Shown piece after piece: positions 42,557 to 50,896 of a stretch of 64,000 bases of DNA. The first letter of the stretch is position 1; every line of letters starts with the position of its first letter. The notes beneath the pieces were generated by a model. It was given only the letters and a program-made list of their open reading frames with translations, had not been told where the DNA came from and did no database searches. Position numbers and translations under genes: made by a program. Source of the DNA: Acetivibrio alkalicellulosi (GTDB lineage Bacteria; Bacillota; Clostridia; Acetivibrionales; Acetivibrionaceae); the NCBI GenBank assembly GCA_008125075.1, contig VLTH01000003.1, positions 7,199-71,198 on the forward strand, in the 5' to 3' direction.

Positions 42557-44290
42557 ATGAAAAACAATCTTTTCAAAACATTTCAAAGTATTCTTTCAGT
42601 TGTCGTTTTAGTTACGCTATTAGTAGGAGTATTAACAAGCGGAGTGGTATTTGGCAGTGGTCCATTATCTCCAGAAAATGGCCTGCAAAGTCTAATAAAC
42701 GAAGCGCAGGAGCTTTTAGTGAGTGACAGAAATCAATTTGTGTACAATTTGACCCAAGCAGAACTGGATGTTTTGAGGAAAGAAGCAAAGGAACTGACAC
42801 AAAATCAAAGAAATTCTCTTGTATCTAAATTGGATCGAAATGATAATTTTGATGTGCTTATGAGAAACATATTACTTGCAGATGGTGGGGAAAGCTTAAT
42901 TCTAAAAGATATTATTGATAAATTAGAAAACAGAGTAATGAGTGACCTTGAAAAGCTTATCAAAGAGGCATTATTTTTAACAACTATTGATGAAAGACGT
43001 AATCTTGCTATAGATTTTATTGACAATATTCTTCCTGAAATAACAAAGGATACTTATCTTGACTATGTTGATAAGGTAAATAACATTTTTCTTGGTATGA
43101 GCAAGGAAGAAGTAGAAAAAGCCCTTAGGGAATTTTCTGATTACTCAAAATCTCAAAGAGATAACATTATATTTGTCATAAGATTTTTTGATTTGACAAA
43201 TCTCGAACTTGATACAACTGGTTTTGAATCAATTGCATATGACATTAATGAAAAGATAATGAATTGTGAATATGACAATTTAGGAACAAAGATATTTATA
43301 AGAATGTTACAAGTTGCTTCTAATATTGGAGGAGTAGCTATTGTAAATGATCATAAGGATGATGTTTACAAGATTAGTTTTGTTTTAAAATTACCTTCAG
43401 AAATGAGGCAAGTGATAGATAATGGTTTACAAACAACCAGTATATTAGGGAAAGATGTTAGAACGTTAGAGGATTTCCTTAAAAAAGTAGAAAGCTCTAT
43501 AAACAGACATAGTAACACAGAAATATATTACTTTAAATTGTACTTAAGAAATGAATTTGGTAGATCCGTTTATAGCGGTAATTTACCTATTCCATCAACA
43601 GAGTCTCCAACGACACCAGAACCAATAGACACTCCTGTAACTCCAACTACAAAACCTTCTGAAGATGAGGGAACTATAATTTCTCCTACACCTAAACCTG
43701 AACCAGGGGAAGTTGAGGGTGGAAAAGATGAAGTGCCAGCTGTTGTTACTTTTACAGATATTGAAGGTCACTGGGGAATAGAATACATAATGAAGTTATT
43801 AGAATTAGGAATTGTAAGTGGTTACCCTGATGGAAGTATAAGACCGGATAACAATATAACTAGGGCAGAAATGTCAGTAATTGTTGTAAAAGCTGCTGGA
43901 TTAGAGCCATCTGATGGAGCCAATTTGAATTTTAAAGATAGTGATCAAATTCCAAAGTGGGCTGCTGGATTTATTCAAACAGCCGTTGATAATGGAATAA
44001 TAGTTGGATATGAAGATAATACTTTTAGGGCTTCCAGAAATATTACCAGAGAGGAAATGGTTGTACTGATTCTTAAAGCATTTGGTATTTTAAATGAACA
44101 GGATTTAGAAGCACCAGCATTTATAGATGCTGACCAAATAGGTTCATGGTCATTAGATTATGTAAAAAAATCGGTTGACTTAAACATCGTTGTAGGTTAT
44201 CAAGACAACTCATTTAGACCTAAAAGAAGTGTAACTAGAGCAGAAGCATTTACAGTACTGGTTAAAACTATGGAATTTGATATAGATTAA
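42557..44290 (+). CDS. S-layer-homology protein with helical N-terminal region
   Basis: 577 residues. A signal peptide ends near residue 35. A long, mainly helical region (about 40-345) has no recognised domain, then comes a Pro/Thr/Glu-rich linker (TPEPIDTPVTPTTKPSEDEG, about 355-374). Three SLH repeats follow (about 398-575), marked by FTDIEGHWGIEYI, GYPDGSIRPDNNITRAEM, GYEDNTFRASRNITREEM and GYQDNSFRPKRSVTRAE. The SLH part should bind pyruvylated cell-wall polymers, exposing the helical part on the cell surface. TAGGGGGGATAG precedes the ATG. A perfect hairpin terminator follows. It may act with the large protease upstream as a surface module. Confidence 0.88.
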   Translation: MKNNLFKTFQSILSVVVLVTLLVGVLTSGVVFGSGPLSPENGLQSLINEAQELLVSDRNQFVYNLTQAELDVLRKEAKELTQNQRNSLVSKLDRNDNFDVLMRNILLADGGESLILKDIIDKLENRVMSDLEKLIKEALFLTTIDERRNLAIDFIDNILPEITKDTYLDYVDKVNNIFLGMSKEEVEKALREFSDYSKSQRDNIIFVIRFFDLTNLELDTTGFESIAYDINEKIMNCEYDNLGTKIFIRMLQVASNIGGVAIVNDHKDDVYKISFVLKLPSEMRQVIDNGLQTTSILGKDVRTLEDFLKKVESSINRHSNTEIYYFKLYLRNEFGRSVYSGNLPIPSTESPTTPEPIDTPVTPTTKPSEDEGTIISPTPKPEPGEVEGGKDEVPAVVTFTDIEGHWGIEYIMKLLELGIVSGYPDGSIRPDNNITRAEMSVIVVKAAGLEPSDGANLNFKDSDQIPKWAAGFIQTAVDNGIIVGYEDNTFRASRNITREEMVVLILKAFGILNEQDLEAPAFIDADQIGSWSLDYVKKSVDLNIVVGYQDNSFRPKRSVTRAEAFTVLVKTMEFDID

Positions 44291-44303
44291 ATTGGTTAAT
44301 ACC

Positions 44304-44343
44304 AAAATTTTCAGGTGGAACAGCGTTTCCACCTGAAAATTTT
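44304..44343 (+). terminator. Terminator after the SLH gene
   Basis: Perfect 17-base arms, 44304-44320 and 44327-44343, around a 6-base loop, ending in TTTT. Confidence 0.85.
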
Positions 44344-44513
44344 AAGAGGAACTTTACTTTGCAGAAAGTGGAGCATTAAAATTAGAAAAACTATTCTTAC
44401 AAAGCGAAATGTAATTTGCCTAACTTCTAATTTAGAAACTTTAGTTTTTATAAATAGTTTACCCTCTAGGATAATAGGTTATTCATTGAAAAAGACACAT
44501 TAAAAAAAGTATT

Positions 44514-44579
44514 AAGTCTTTCGCTTTGCTTTAAGACTTCTAATAAGGCCTGTGAAATAGTAGTGGAAGTTATATTTTA
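44514..44579. repeat. Dispersed AAGTCTT/AAGACTT repeat, copy 2, fused to AATAAGGCCTGT element
   Basis: AAGTCTT (44514-44520) and AAGACTT (44533-44539) form a hairpin like the one at 42354. Directly after it, AATAAGGCCTGT to GTGGAAGTTATATTTT (44542-44579) repeats the element at 33336-33371. So two repeat types are joined here. The end overlaps the stop region of the convergent ABC ATPase gene. Confidence 0.55.
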
Positions 44580-44584
44580 TAAGT

Positions 44585-45373
44585 TCACTCATTACTGCAG
44601 CTTTTTAGTATGCTAGGAATGACAATAGATCTATTATCATAATGCCTTACATTACAAAAATCCCCATAAATTTGGTGAATGACTTTATCAGTTAACACTT
44701 CTATAGGGTTTCCCTGAGATATAATGCTACCTTCACGGCCTAATAGGATTATGCTATCGCAAAACCAAAAAACATGATTAGGATCATGAGTACATATAAT
44801 TGCTGTTTTACCTTTAGATGTTATCTTTTTAATGGTGTTCCAGAGAGTAATCTGATTCTTAAAATCAAGATTTGAAGTTGGCTCGTCAAGGAGTAGTATT
44901 TTTGTATCTTGAGCAAAGGCACGCGCAAGGAGTACCAGTTGTCTTTGACCTCCGCTTAAATTTGTATAAAGTCTATTAGCTAGATGAGATATACCTGCCA
45001 ATTCCATTGCTTCTATAGTTGCTTTTATATCTTTTTTACAAGGTCCAAAAATTCCACCCATGTGAGGTGTTCTTCCCATAAGTACCACTTCTTTAACAGT
45101 ATAGGGAAAAGGAGGTTTGTGTTCTTGAGGTACATATGCTATTATTCGAGCAATCTGATGGGACTTCATTTCACGAATATTCTTGTTATCAATAAGGATT
45201 TCGCCTTGCTTTTTTATATCATATAGTTTGGTTATGCACTTAAATAAAGTTGTCTTACCTGTTCCGTTAGGACCAAACAATGCACATAAGCTACCCTTTT
45301 TAACATTAAATGTGACGTCTTTAAGCACATCAATATTTCCATAACTGTAATACAAATTTTTAACACTTAACAT
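44585..45373 (-). CDS. ABC importer ATPase, iron-siderophore/cobalamin type
   Basis: 262 residues. Walker A GPNGTGKTTLFK (about 34-45), Q-loop YVPQEHKPPF, signature LSGGQRQLVLLARAFAQ (about 139-155), Walker B ILLLDEPTSNLD (about 159-170) and the His switch in ICTHDPNH. The family (FecE/BtuD/FhuC) powers uptake of iron chelates, heme or cobalamin. GGAGGATAA precedes the ATG. It is the last gene of a three-gene operon (binding protein, permease, ATPase), 3 bases after the permease gene. Confidence 0.93.
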   Translation of the reverse strand: MLSVKNLYYSYGNIDVLKDVTFNVKKGSLCALFGPNGTGKTTLFKCITKLYDIKKQGEILIDNKNIREMKSHQIARIIAYVPQEHKPPFPYTVKEVVLMGRTPHMGGIFGPCKKDIKATIEAMELAGISHLANRLYTNLSGGQRQLVLLARAFAQDTKILLLDEPTSNLDFKNQITLWNTIKKITSKGKTAIICTHDPNHVFWFCDSIILLGREGSIISQGNPIEVLTDKVIHQIYGDFCNVRHYDNRSIVIPSILKSCSNE

Positions 45374-45376
45374 TTT

Positions 45377-46423
45377 TTATCCTCCAAAATAATTTGCTCG
45401 TCTTCTTAAAAGATATAAAAGATAAGGAGCTCCAAGAATTGAAGTAACAATTCCTATTGGTACTTCTCCAGTTGATATAGTCCGTGCTATTGTATCACAA
45501 ATAATCATAAAAGTTGCTCCCATTATGGCAGACAAAGGAAGCAAATAACGATGATCCGGACCTACAATTAATCTTGCTGCATGGGGAACCATTAAACCAA
45601 CCCAGCCTATAATTCCAGCTAAGGAAACTGAGATAGCCGTTATTGCAGTAGATGAAATCATTAGTATTAGTTTTACTCTTTCGGTTCTTATGCCTAAGGA
45701 CTTGGCCTCTTCTTCACCTAATGATAAAACATTTAATTTCCAACTATTAAGCCAAAGTATTACAAAACCTAACACTACAACTGGAACAATTATTTTTACA
45801 TCTTGCCATTTTGCATGATACAATCCTCCCATCAACCAGAAGACAAGTTTTTTTAACTGTTCTTCAGTTCCAACATATTGAAAGATGGAAACCATTGCAG
45901 AAAACAAAGATCCTATAATTACTCCTGCAAGAATAAGGGTTATAAGTGGTGTTTGACCGTTAACTCTTGATAGAGAATATGTTGCCAAAACAGCAAGCAT
46001 ACCAAACACAAATGCTAGAAGCTGAAGTGAAAAGGGAAATTTGAATAATATAGCTAAAGCAGCACCAAAAGCAGCTCCAGATGAAACACCAAGGATATAT
46101 GGTTCTATAAGAGGATTTCTAAATACCCCTTGATATACAACTCCACTTGAAGAAAGAGAAGTACCTACTGCTATAGCTAGAATAATTCTTGTTATTCTAA
46201 TATCCCAGATTATTGTACTGACAACTCCTTGATGGTAGTTATATATTATCCTTTGCCATAGAGTATTTATAACAACATTTAAAGGAATAAAATAAGCTCC
46301 TATGCAAATTGATGCAAAAATCACAACTAACAAAACTCCTGCAAAAATAATAATTGTATATATTTTTCTCTTGTTACCAAAAGATATATCAGTTTGATTA
46401 TAGCTTTTTAAATCTAAATTATT
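45377..46423 (-). CDS. FecCD-family ABC permease
   Basis: 348 residues from a TTG start at 46423 placed 7 bases after AAGGGG; a TTG at 46444 has no ribosome site. About ten membrane helices. Typical BtuC/FecCD motifs include RITRIILAIAVGTSLSSSGV (about 72-91), GAAFGAALAI, the GxIGWVGLMVPHAAR coupling region with RLIVGPDHRYLLPLSA (about 280-310), and GEVPIGIVTSILGAPYLLYL near the C-terminus. It forms the channel for the binding protein encoded upstream. Confidence 0.92.
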   Translation of the reverse strand, partial: NNLDLKSYNQTDISFGNKRKIYTIIIFAGVLLVVIFASICIGAYFIPLNVVINTLWQRIIYNYHQGVVSTIIWDIRITRIILAIAVGTSLSSSGVVYQGVFRNPLIEPYILGVSSGAAFGAALAILFKFPFSLQLLAFVFGMLAVLATYSLSRVNGQTPLITLILAGVIIGSLFSAMVSIFQYVGTEEQLKKLVFWLMGGLYHAKWQDVKIIVPVVVLGFVILWLNSWKLNVLSLGEEEAKSLGIRTERVKLILMISSTAITAISVSLAGIIGWVGLMVPHAARLIVGPDHRYLLPLSAIMGATFMIICDTIARTISTGEVPIGIVTSILGAPYLLYLLRRRANYFGG

Positions 46424-46483
46424 CAAAATAATTCCCCTTATCAAGGGTGTATAGTAACATACACTCCCTTATTAATTAAAATA

Positions 46484-47605
46484 TTAAGACCCTAAAGAAG
46501 CTGTATATTTTTGTGCTTCAATTACTCTTAGAGCTTCTTCTTTGCTAAGATTGTAGTCTTCCATGTACATCTTTAGTTCTTCAGTATCTATATCAATATC
46601 TTCAAATTTTTCAGGATATATTGCCTTTGCCATTTTTAAAAGAGCTATAGGAGTTTCTATAGTGGCACGCCACTCTTCATAACCAAGGCTAACAACTCTA
46701 TTATTTTTTATAGCCGACAGGTCTTGAACATTACCCCAATTAATACCACATTGTTCTCCGTTGAAAATAATGGATGGGTCAAGATATCCATCATGTCCTG
46801 TTACAATTAATACTTCAGGATCAAAATTTAAAAGTTGCTCTTCTGATATTTTAACAAAATCACCTGAAAGTACTAAGTTATTTGCATTTATTATTTCTGT
46901 GAGAAAATAAGATTGAATACTCTTTTTACCCATTACATAATTACTTGTTGCAAAGATTACAACATTTGCTTTTTCATCTTCTGGTATGTCCTTTGTTCGC
47001 TCACGTATAAACTCTATTTTATCATTAAGACTATCAATTAGTTTTTTTGCCTCCTTCTGTTTGTTAAAAACTTCACCTACAATGCTAATGTGTCTCCAAG
47101 CTGTTTCTATGTCTGGAGTTTCATAACAAGATGGGGAAACAAAGGCTATTACGGGGATTCCTAAGCTTTCTATTTTATCAATAGCGTCAGCATGTAAGTC
47201 TTTTTCTGATTCATTTGTAACCCATAATTCCATAAAAACAACATCTGGGTTTAATTTAGCAAGAGTTTCATAATTAACACCCGTCCATGCTGAACCTATA
47301 TCTGGAATATCCTTTAAAACAGGAGCTATTTCATTTCTAAAAGTATTCTTTTTAGCATAATTGTCAACTCCTACTATATTTTCTTCTAAACCAAATATCT
47401 TCATTGATTTTGTTGCTAGTCCTTCCCATTCCATAATAACTGCACTTTTTACATCCCTTTTGATTAGAACTTCTCTGTCCCACATATCTTTGACAGTTTT
47501 ATAGCTGTCACTTTCATTTTGAACCTCAATGTTTTTATTACATCCTGAAAATATGTATGATAATAAAAAACAAAGAATTACTCCAAATAGTAATTTTTTA
47601 AACAT
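46484..47605 (-). CDS. ABC substrate-binding lipoprotein, iron-siderophore/cobalamin type
   Basis: 373 residues from ATG 47605 with AAGGGAGG directly upstream. A signal peptide with lipobox (YIFSGC, Cys about 21) is followed by a BtuF/FecB-type two-lobe fold joined by one long helix: TVKDMWDREVLIKRDVKSAV, ETLAKLNPDVVFMELW and a second lobe with SIQSYFLTEIINANNLV. The substrate could be a siderophore, heme, cobalamin or another metal chelate; no family signature decides. It heads the operon, and an inverted repeat near its transcription start suggests specific regulation. Confidence 0.9.
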   Translation of the reverse strand: MFKKLLFGVILCFLLSYIFSGCNKNIEVQNESDSYKTVKDMWDREVLIKRDVKSAVIMEWEGLATKSMKIFGLEENIVGVDNYAKKNTFRNEIAPVLKDIPDIGSAWTGVNYETLAKLNPDVVFMELWVTNESEKDLHADAIDKIESLGIPVIAFVSPSCYETPDIETAWRHISIVGEVFNKQKEAKKLIDSLNDKIEFIRERTKDIPEDEKANVVIFATSNYVMGKKSIQSYFLTEIINANNLVLSGDFVKISEEQLLNFDPEVLIVTGHDGYLDPSIIFNGEQCGINWGNVQDLSAIKNNRVVSLGYEEWRATIETPIALLKMAKAIYPEKFEDIDIDTEELKMYMEDYNLSKEEALRVIEAQKYTASLGS

Positions 47606-47631
47606 TAGTATACCTCCCTTAAAATTCGTCA

Positions 47632-47691
47632 AAAAATGCAAACAATATGCATTTTCAAATAAATTGTAATATAGTTGGCTAACATTGTCAA
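47632..47691 (-). promoter_or_regulatory. Promoter and operator-like dyad of the ABC operon
   Basis: On the minus strand TTGACA (47686-47691) and TACAAT (47663-47668) are 17 bases apart. AAAATGCA and TGCATTTT form an inverted repeat at 47632-47656, at and just after the expected transcription start. It is not a Fur-type sequence, so another regulator is likely. Confidence 0.6.
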
Positions 47692-47946
47692 GAGGGTATA
47701 CTATTTCCCCTATAGGTCTTAGGTAATGAAAATACACCCCTGTAAAAAGTAGAAGTAATAATATTGACATTCATTAGGTGAAAAAACAATGTCTATAGGG
47801 TGCATTGTTTTCTTCATATCTATTAAATAAATCCATAAGTTAAAAATTATTATGGAAAGTGAATTTTTATTGATTGTAACTGGAATACTTATAATATATA
47901 ATAACTAGTAAACCAAATACAATATTTTTGAGGAGATGGTAATCAA
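47692..47946. other. Divergent intergenic region with an inverted repeat
   Basis: AAAACAATG (47783-47791) and CATTGTTTT (47803-47811) form a perfect 9-base dyad around TCTATAGGGTG. A related CCTATAGG palindrome lies near 47709. The region separates the ABC operon from the gene at 47947. No gene is visible. Confidence 0.45.
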
Positions 47947-49284
47947 ATGGATAAAAAGAAAGCCATTATTATAGGTGCAGCAGGAAGGGATTTTCACAAT
48001 TTTAATACATACTATCGTGACAATGATAATTATAGGGTAGTAGCTTTTACTGCTGCTCAGATTCCAGATATAGATAATAGAAAATATCCATCTGAGCTGT
48101 CAGGTAGCTTATATCCAAAAGGAATACCTATATTTCCTCAAGAAAATCTTCAACAGCTTATTAAAGATTTAAAAGTTGATGAATGCGTTTTTGCATATAG
48201 TGATATAAGGTATGAAGCTGTAATGGCCATAAGTGCAATTGTAAATGCAGCAGGCGCCGATTTTAAGCTTTTAGGATCAAATAATACAATGATCAAAAGC
48301 AATAAACCTGTAATATCAGTTTGTGCTGTTAGAACTGGCTGTGGGAAAAGTCAGACATCACGCAAAGTTATTGAATTACTCATGGAACATAATATTAAGG
48401 TGGTTGCTATCAGGCATCCAATGCCCTATGGAGACCTTGTTGCACAAAAAGTACAAAGATTTGCTACTATAGAAGATTTAAAAAAGCATAATTGTACTGT
48501 AGAGGAAATGGAAGAATACGAACCTCATGTTATACGTGGTAACATAATATATGCAGGCGTTGATTATGAAGCTATTTTAAGAGAAGCTGAAAATGACCCA
48601 GATGGCTGTGATGTTATTTTGTGGGATGGTGGAAATAATGATTTTTCATTCTACACGCCAGATTTAGCTATAACAGTATTAGATCCACATCGACCAGGTC
48701 ATGAATTGAGCTATTATCCAGGAGAAGTCAACTTAATTATTGGTGATGTAGCAATAATAAATAAGATTGACAGTGCTAGTATAGAATCGGTACTTAAAGT
48801 AGAAGAGAATATAAAAAATGCAAATCCAAATGCTGCAATAATTAAGGCAGAATCTAAGATTACTGTTGACAACCCAGATTTAATTAAAGGAAAAAGGGTT
48901 TTGGTTGTAGAAGACGGTCCTACACTAACTCATGGAGAAATGACAATAGGAGCTGGAACTGTTGCAGCACAACGTTTTGATGCGAAGGAACTTGTTGATC
49001 CTCGTCCTTATACAGTGGGAAAACTAAAAGAGACTTTTAATATTTACAAGGATATTGGTACTCTGTTGCCAGCAATGGGCTATGGTGAACAGCAATTAAA
49101 AGATCTTGAAGAAACAGTCAATAATACGGAATGTGATAGTGTTATTATTGGCACGCCAATAGATCTAACAAGGATAATTGATATTAAAAAACCTTGTACT
49201 AGAGTACATTATGAACTTGATGAAATGGGCAGCCCAAATCTCAATGAAATTATAAATGATTTTATTAAAAAACATAAACTATAA
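47947..49284 (+). CDS. Cyclic 2,3-diphosphoglycerate synthetase-like P-loop protein
   Basis: 445 residues, the length of the archaeal cyclic 2,3-diphosphoglycerate synthetase family. The N-terminus KKAIIIGAAGRDFHNFNTYY (about 4-23) is a Rossmann-like nucleotide-binding part, followed by a P-loop AVRTGCGKSQTSRKV (about 127-141) and conserved blocks IRHPMPYGDL, DVILWDGGNNDFSFY, TVLDPHRPGHELSYYPGE and VEDGPTLTHGEMTIGAGTVA. In methanogens the enzyme closes 2,3-diphosphoglycerate into the cyclic osmolyte. Many bacteria carry homologues of unproven function. GAGGAGATGG precedes the ATG. It stands alone. Confidence 0.85.
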   Translation: MDKKKAIIIGAAGRDFHNFNTYYRDNDNYRVVAFTAAQIPDIDNRKYPSELSGSLYPKGIPIFPQENLQQLIKDLKVDECVFAYSDIRYEAVMAISAIVNAAGADFKLLGSNNTMIKSNKPVISVCAVRTGCGKSQTSRKVIELLMEHNIKVVAIRHPMPYGDLVAQKVQRFATIEDLKKHNCTVEEMEEYEPHVIRGNIIYAGVDYEAILREAENDPDGCDVILWDGGNNDFSFYTPDLAITVLDPHRPGHELSYYPGEVNLIIGDVAIINKIDSASIESVLKVEENIKNANPNAAIIKAESKITVDNPDLIKGKRVLVVEDGPTLTHGEMTIGAGTVAAQRFDAKELVDPRPYTVGKLKETFNIYKDIGTLLPAMGYGEQQLKDLEETVNNTECDSVIIGTPIDLTRIIDIKKPCTRVHYELDEMGSPNLNEIINDFIKKHKL

Positions 49285-49446
49285 ACAATAAGGCATGCTA
49301 TAAATTTGCAATTGGGTGAATTTAAGTTTTATTTTTGAGAATTTTAGGTAAAGAGGGGTAAAGAAAAGTTTTGTATTATGTGATGGGACGAAGTAAACTT
49401 TATTGTTCTAGGAATAATAGAATATGAACTTTTTAGAAAAGCTATA

Positions 49447-50685
49447 ATGAATATATTTCATTTTAAATTATTTAAAGGACTTCCAAAAAGTATATATGTT
49501 TTACTAGTTGTCCAGACCATTATAGGGTTTGGAAACTTTGTGGTACCTTATTTAAGTCTTTATTTAAATACTAATTGGGATTTAAATAAAGACTTTATAG
49601 GGTTATTTGTGTCAATACCCACTTTTTGCTTTATTCCTGGGGTAATCATTGGCGGAAAGTTGTCAGATCACTATAGCAAAAAGATAGTTTTAGTAGTTTC
49701 CAGATTATTGTCGTCTTTTTGTCTGATTTGTGTCTTATTTAGTGGAAACTTTTTATTTAAGCTCATATTGATTAGCATGTTTACATTGTTTTCAGCAGTA
49801 GCTACTCCATCTAATGACTCACTTATAGCCGATTTAACTTCAAGAGAGCAAAGAAAGCAGGCATATTCTCTTATATATCTAGGTTACAATATAGGAGGAA
49901 CCATAGGGCCCCTTGTGGCAGGCTACGCATTTTTAAATTATCCAGACATAATTTTTATTGGAGAAGCATTTTCAATACTCATCTCAGGATTTCTTATTTT
50001 ATTAAAGGTAAAAGAACCCAAAAGACAAACTAATGAATTGAAAATTGAAAATAACAAAACATCTCTTTCGGGAAACTCTCTTTCTATTTTATTTAAGCAG
50101 CCTGCGCTTGTTGTATATATGATACTCTCAGCGTTTTATACCTTTAGCTATGCACAAAACTATTTCTGCCTTCCTTTATTTATGGACTTTGTTTTTCCAA
50201 ACAATAGTTCTTATTATTTCGGTATATTAATGATGGTAAACGGTATATGTATAATATGTTTTACAGCGGTTTTAGTAAAGCTTACTGTTAAATTTTCCAC
50301 TGCATTTAATATGTTTATAACTGGATTGTTTTATTCAGTTGGTTTTGGAATGTTTTTTTTCATATCAAGCTTATATATGATTATTGTTGCTACAGTATTT
50401 TGGACTTTAGGAGAAATTCTTTTCAATACAAATTTCACTGTTTACATAGTAGAAAAAAGTCCATATAACTACAGGGCAAGAATGATTTCCATATCTTCTA
50501 TAATTACTAGATCTGCTATTAGTATTAACCCTGTATTAATGGGAAATATTATGCAAAATGGTGGTGTGCGTATAGTTTGGTTAATTGTATTTGTTGTAAT
50601 GACTATAGCGTCAATAGGTATGTTTTACTTATATCAATTAGAAAAAAGACCTAAAGTAAATTCGTTTATTCATTCAATAGATTGA
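49447..50685 (+). CDS. MFS transporter
   Basis: 412 residues with about twelve membrane helices. The loop between helices 2 and 3 reads GGKLSDHYSKKIVL (about 67-80), the MFS signature. A central cytoplasmic loop (about 185-215; EPKRQTNELKIENNKTSLSG) splits the protein into two halves, as usual. The type resembles drug or metabolite exporters; the substrate cannot be predicted. The ribosome site is weak (TTTTTAGAAAAGC). The end of the coding sequence (SFIHSID and stop) lies inside an exact 76-base repeat also found at 55053. Confidence 0.85.
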   Translation: MNIFHFKLFKGLPKSIYVLLVVQTIIGFGNFVVPYLSLYLNTNWDLNKDFIGLFVSIPTFCFIPGVIIGGKLSDHYSKKIVLVVSRLLSSFCLICVLFSGNFLFKLILISMFTLFSAVATPSNDSLIADLTSREQRKQAYSLIYLGYNIGGTIGPLVAGYAFLNYPDIIFIGEAFSILISGFLILLKVKEPKRQTNELKIENNKTSLSGNSLSILFKQPALVVYMILSAFYTFSYAQNYFCLPLFMDFVFPNNSSYYFGILMMVNGICIICFTAVLVKLTVKFSTAFNMFITGLFYSVGFGMFFFISSLYMIIVATVFWTLGEILFNTNFTVYIVEKSPYNYRARMISISSIITRSAISINPVLMGNIMQNGGVRIVWLIVFVVMTIASIGMFYLYQLEKRPKVNSFIHSID

Positions 50686-50740
50686 CAAGCTTTTTTAAAT
50701 AATTGAGTATTACTGGTGTATATGATAATGATAAAATATT
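50665..50740 (+). repeat. 76-bp direct repeat, copy 1
   Basis: All 76 bases are identical to 55053-55128. It covers the last seven codons and stop of the MFS gene and the first 55 bases of the intergenic region upstream of the germinant receptor operon. It contains TTGACA (a -35-like site) and TGATAATGATAA. The copies lie 4388 bases apart, in the same orientation, on either side of the ger operon. Confidence 0.95.
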
Positions 50741-50896
50741 GTTATTTTTATCTTATTCTAATATCATGGGATTATTTACATTTTTATTTGTCAATAATAT
50801 TAAATAGATTTGGATGCACACACTATTATTGAGCACGATTATTAAATGCACACCAATAGGTTTAAATGCTGTATAAATTTAAATGGAGAAATAATA

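Noticed and set aside
44315-44503. 62-codon frame after the SLH gene
   Set aside because: Starts inside the terminator hairpin and has no ribosome site or protein-like pattern.
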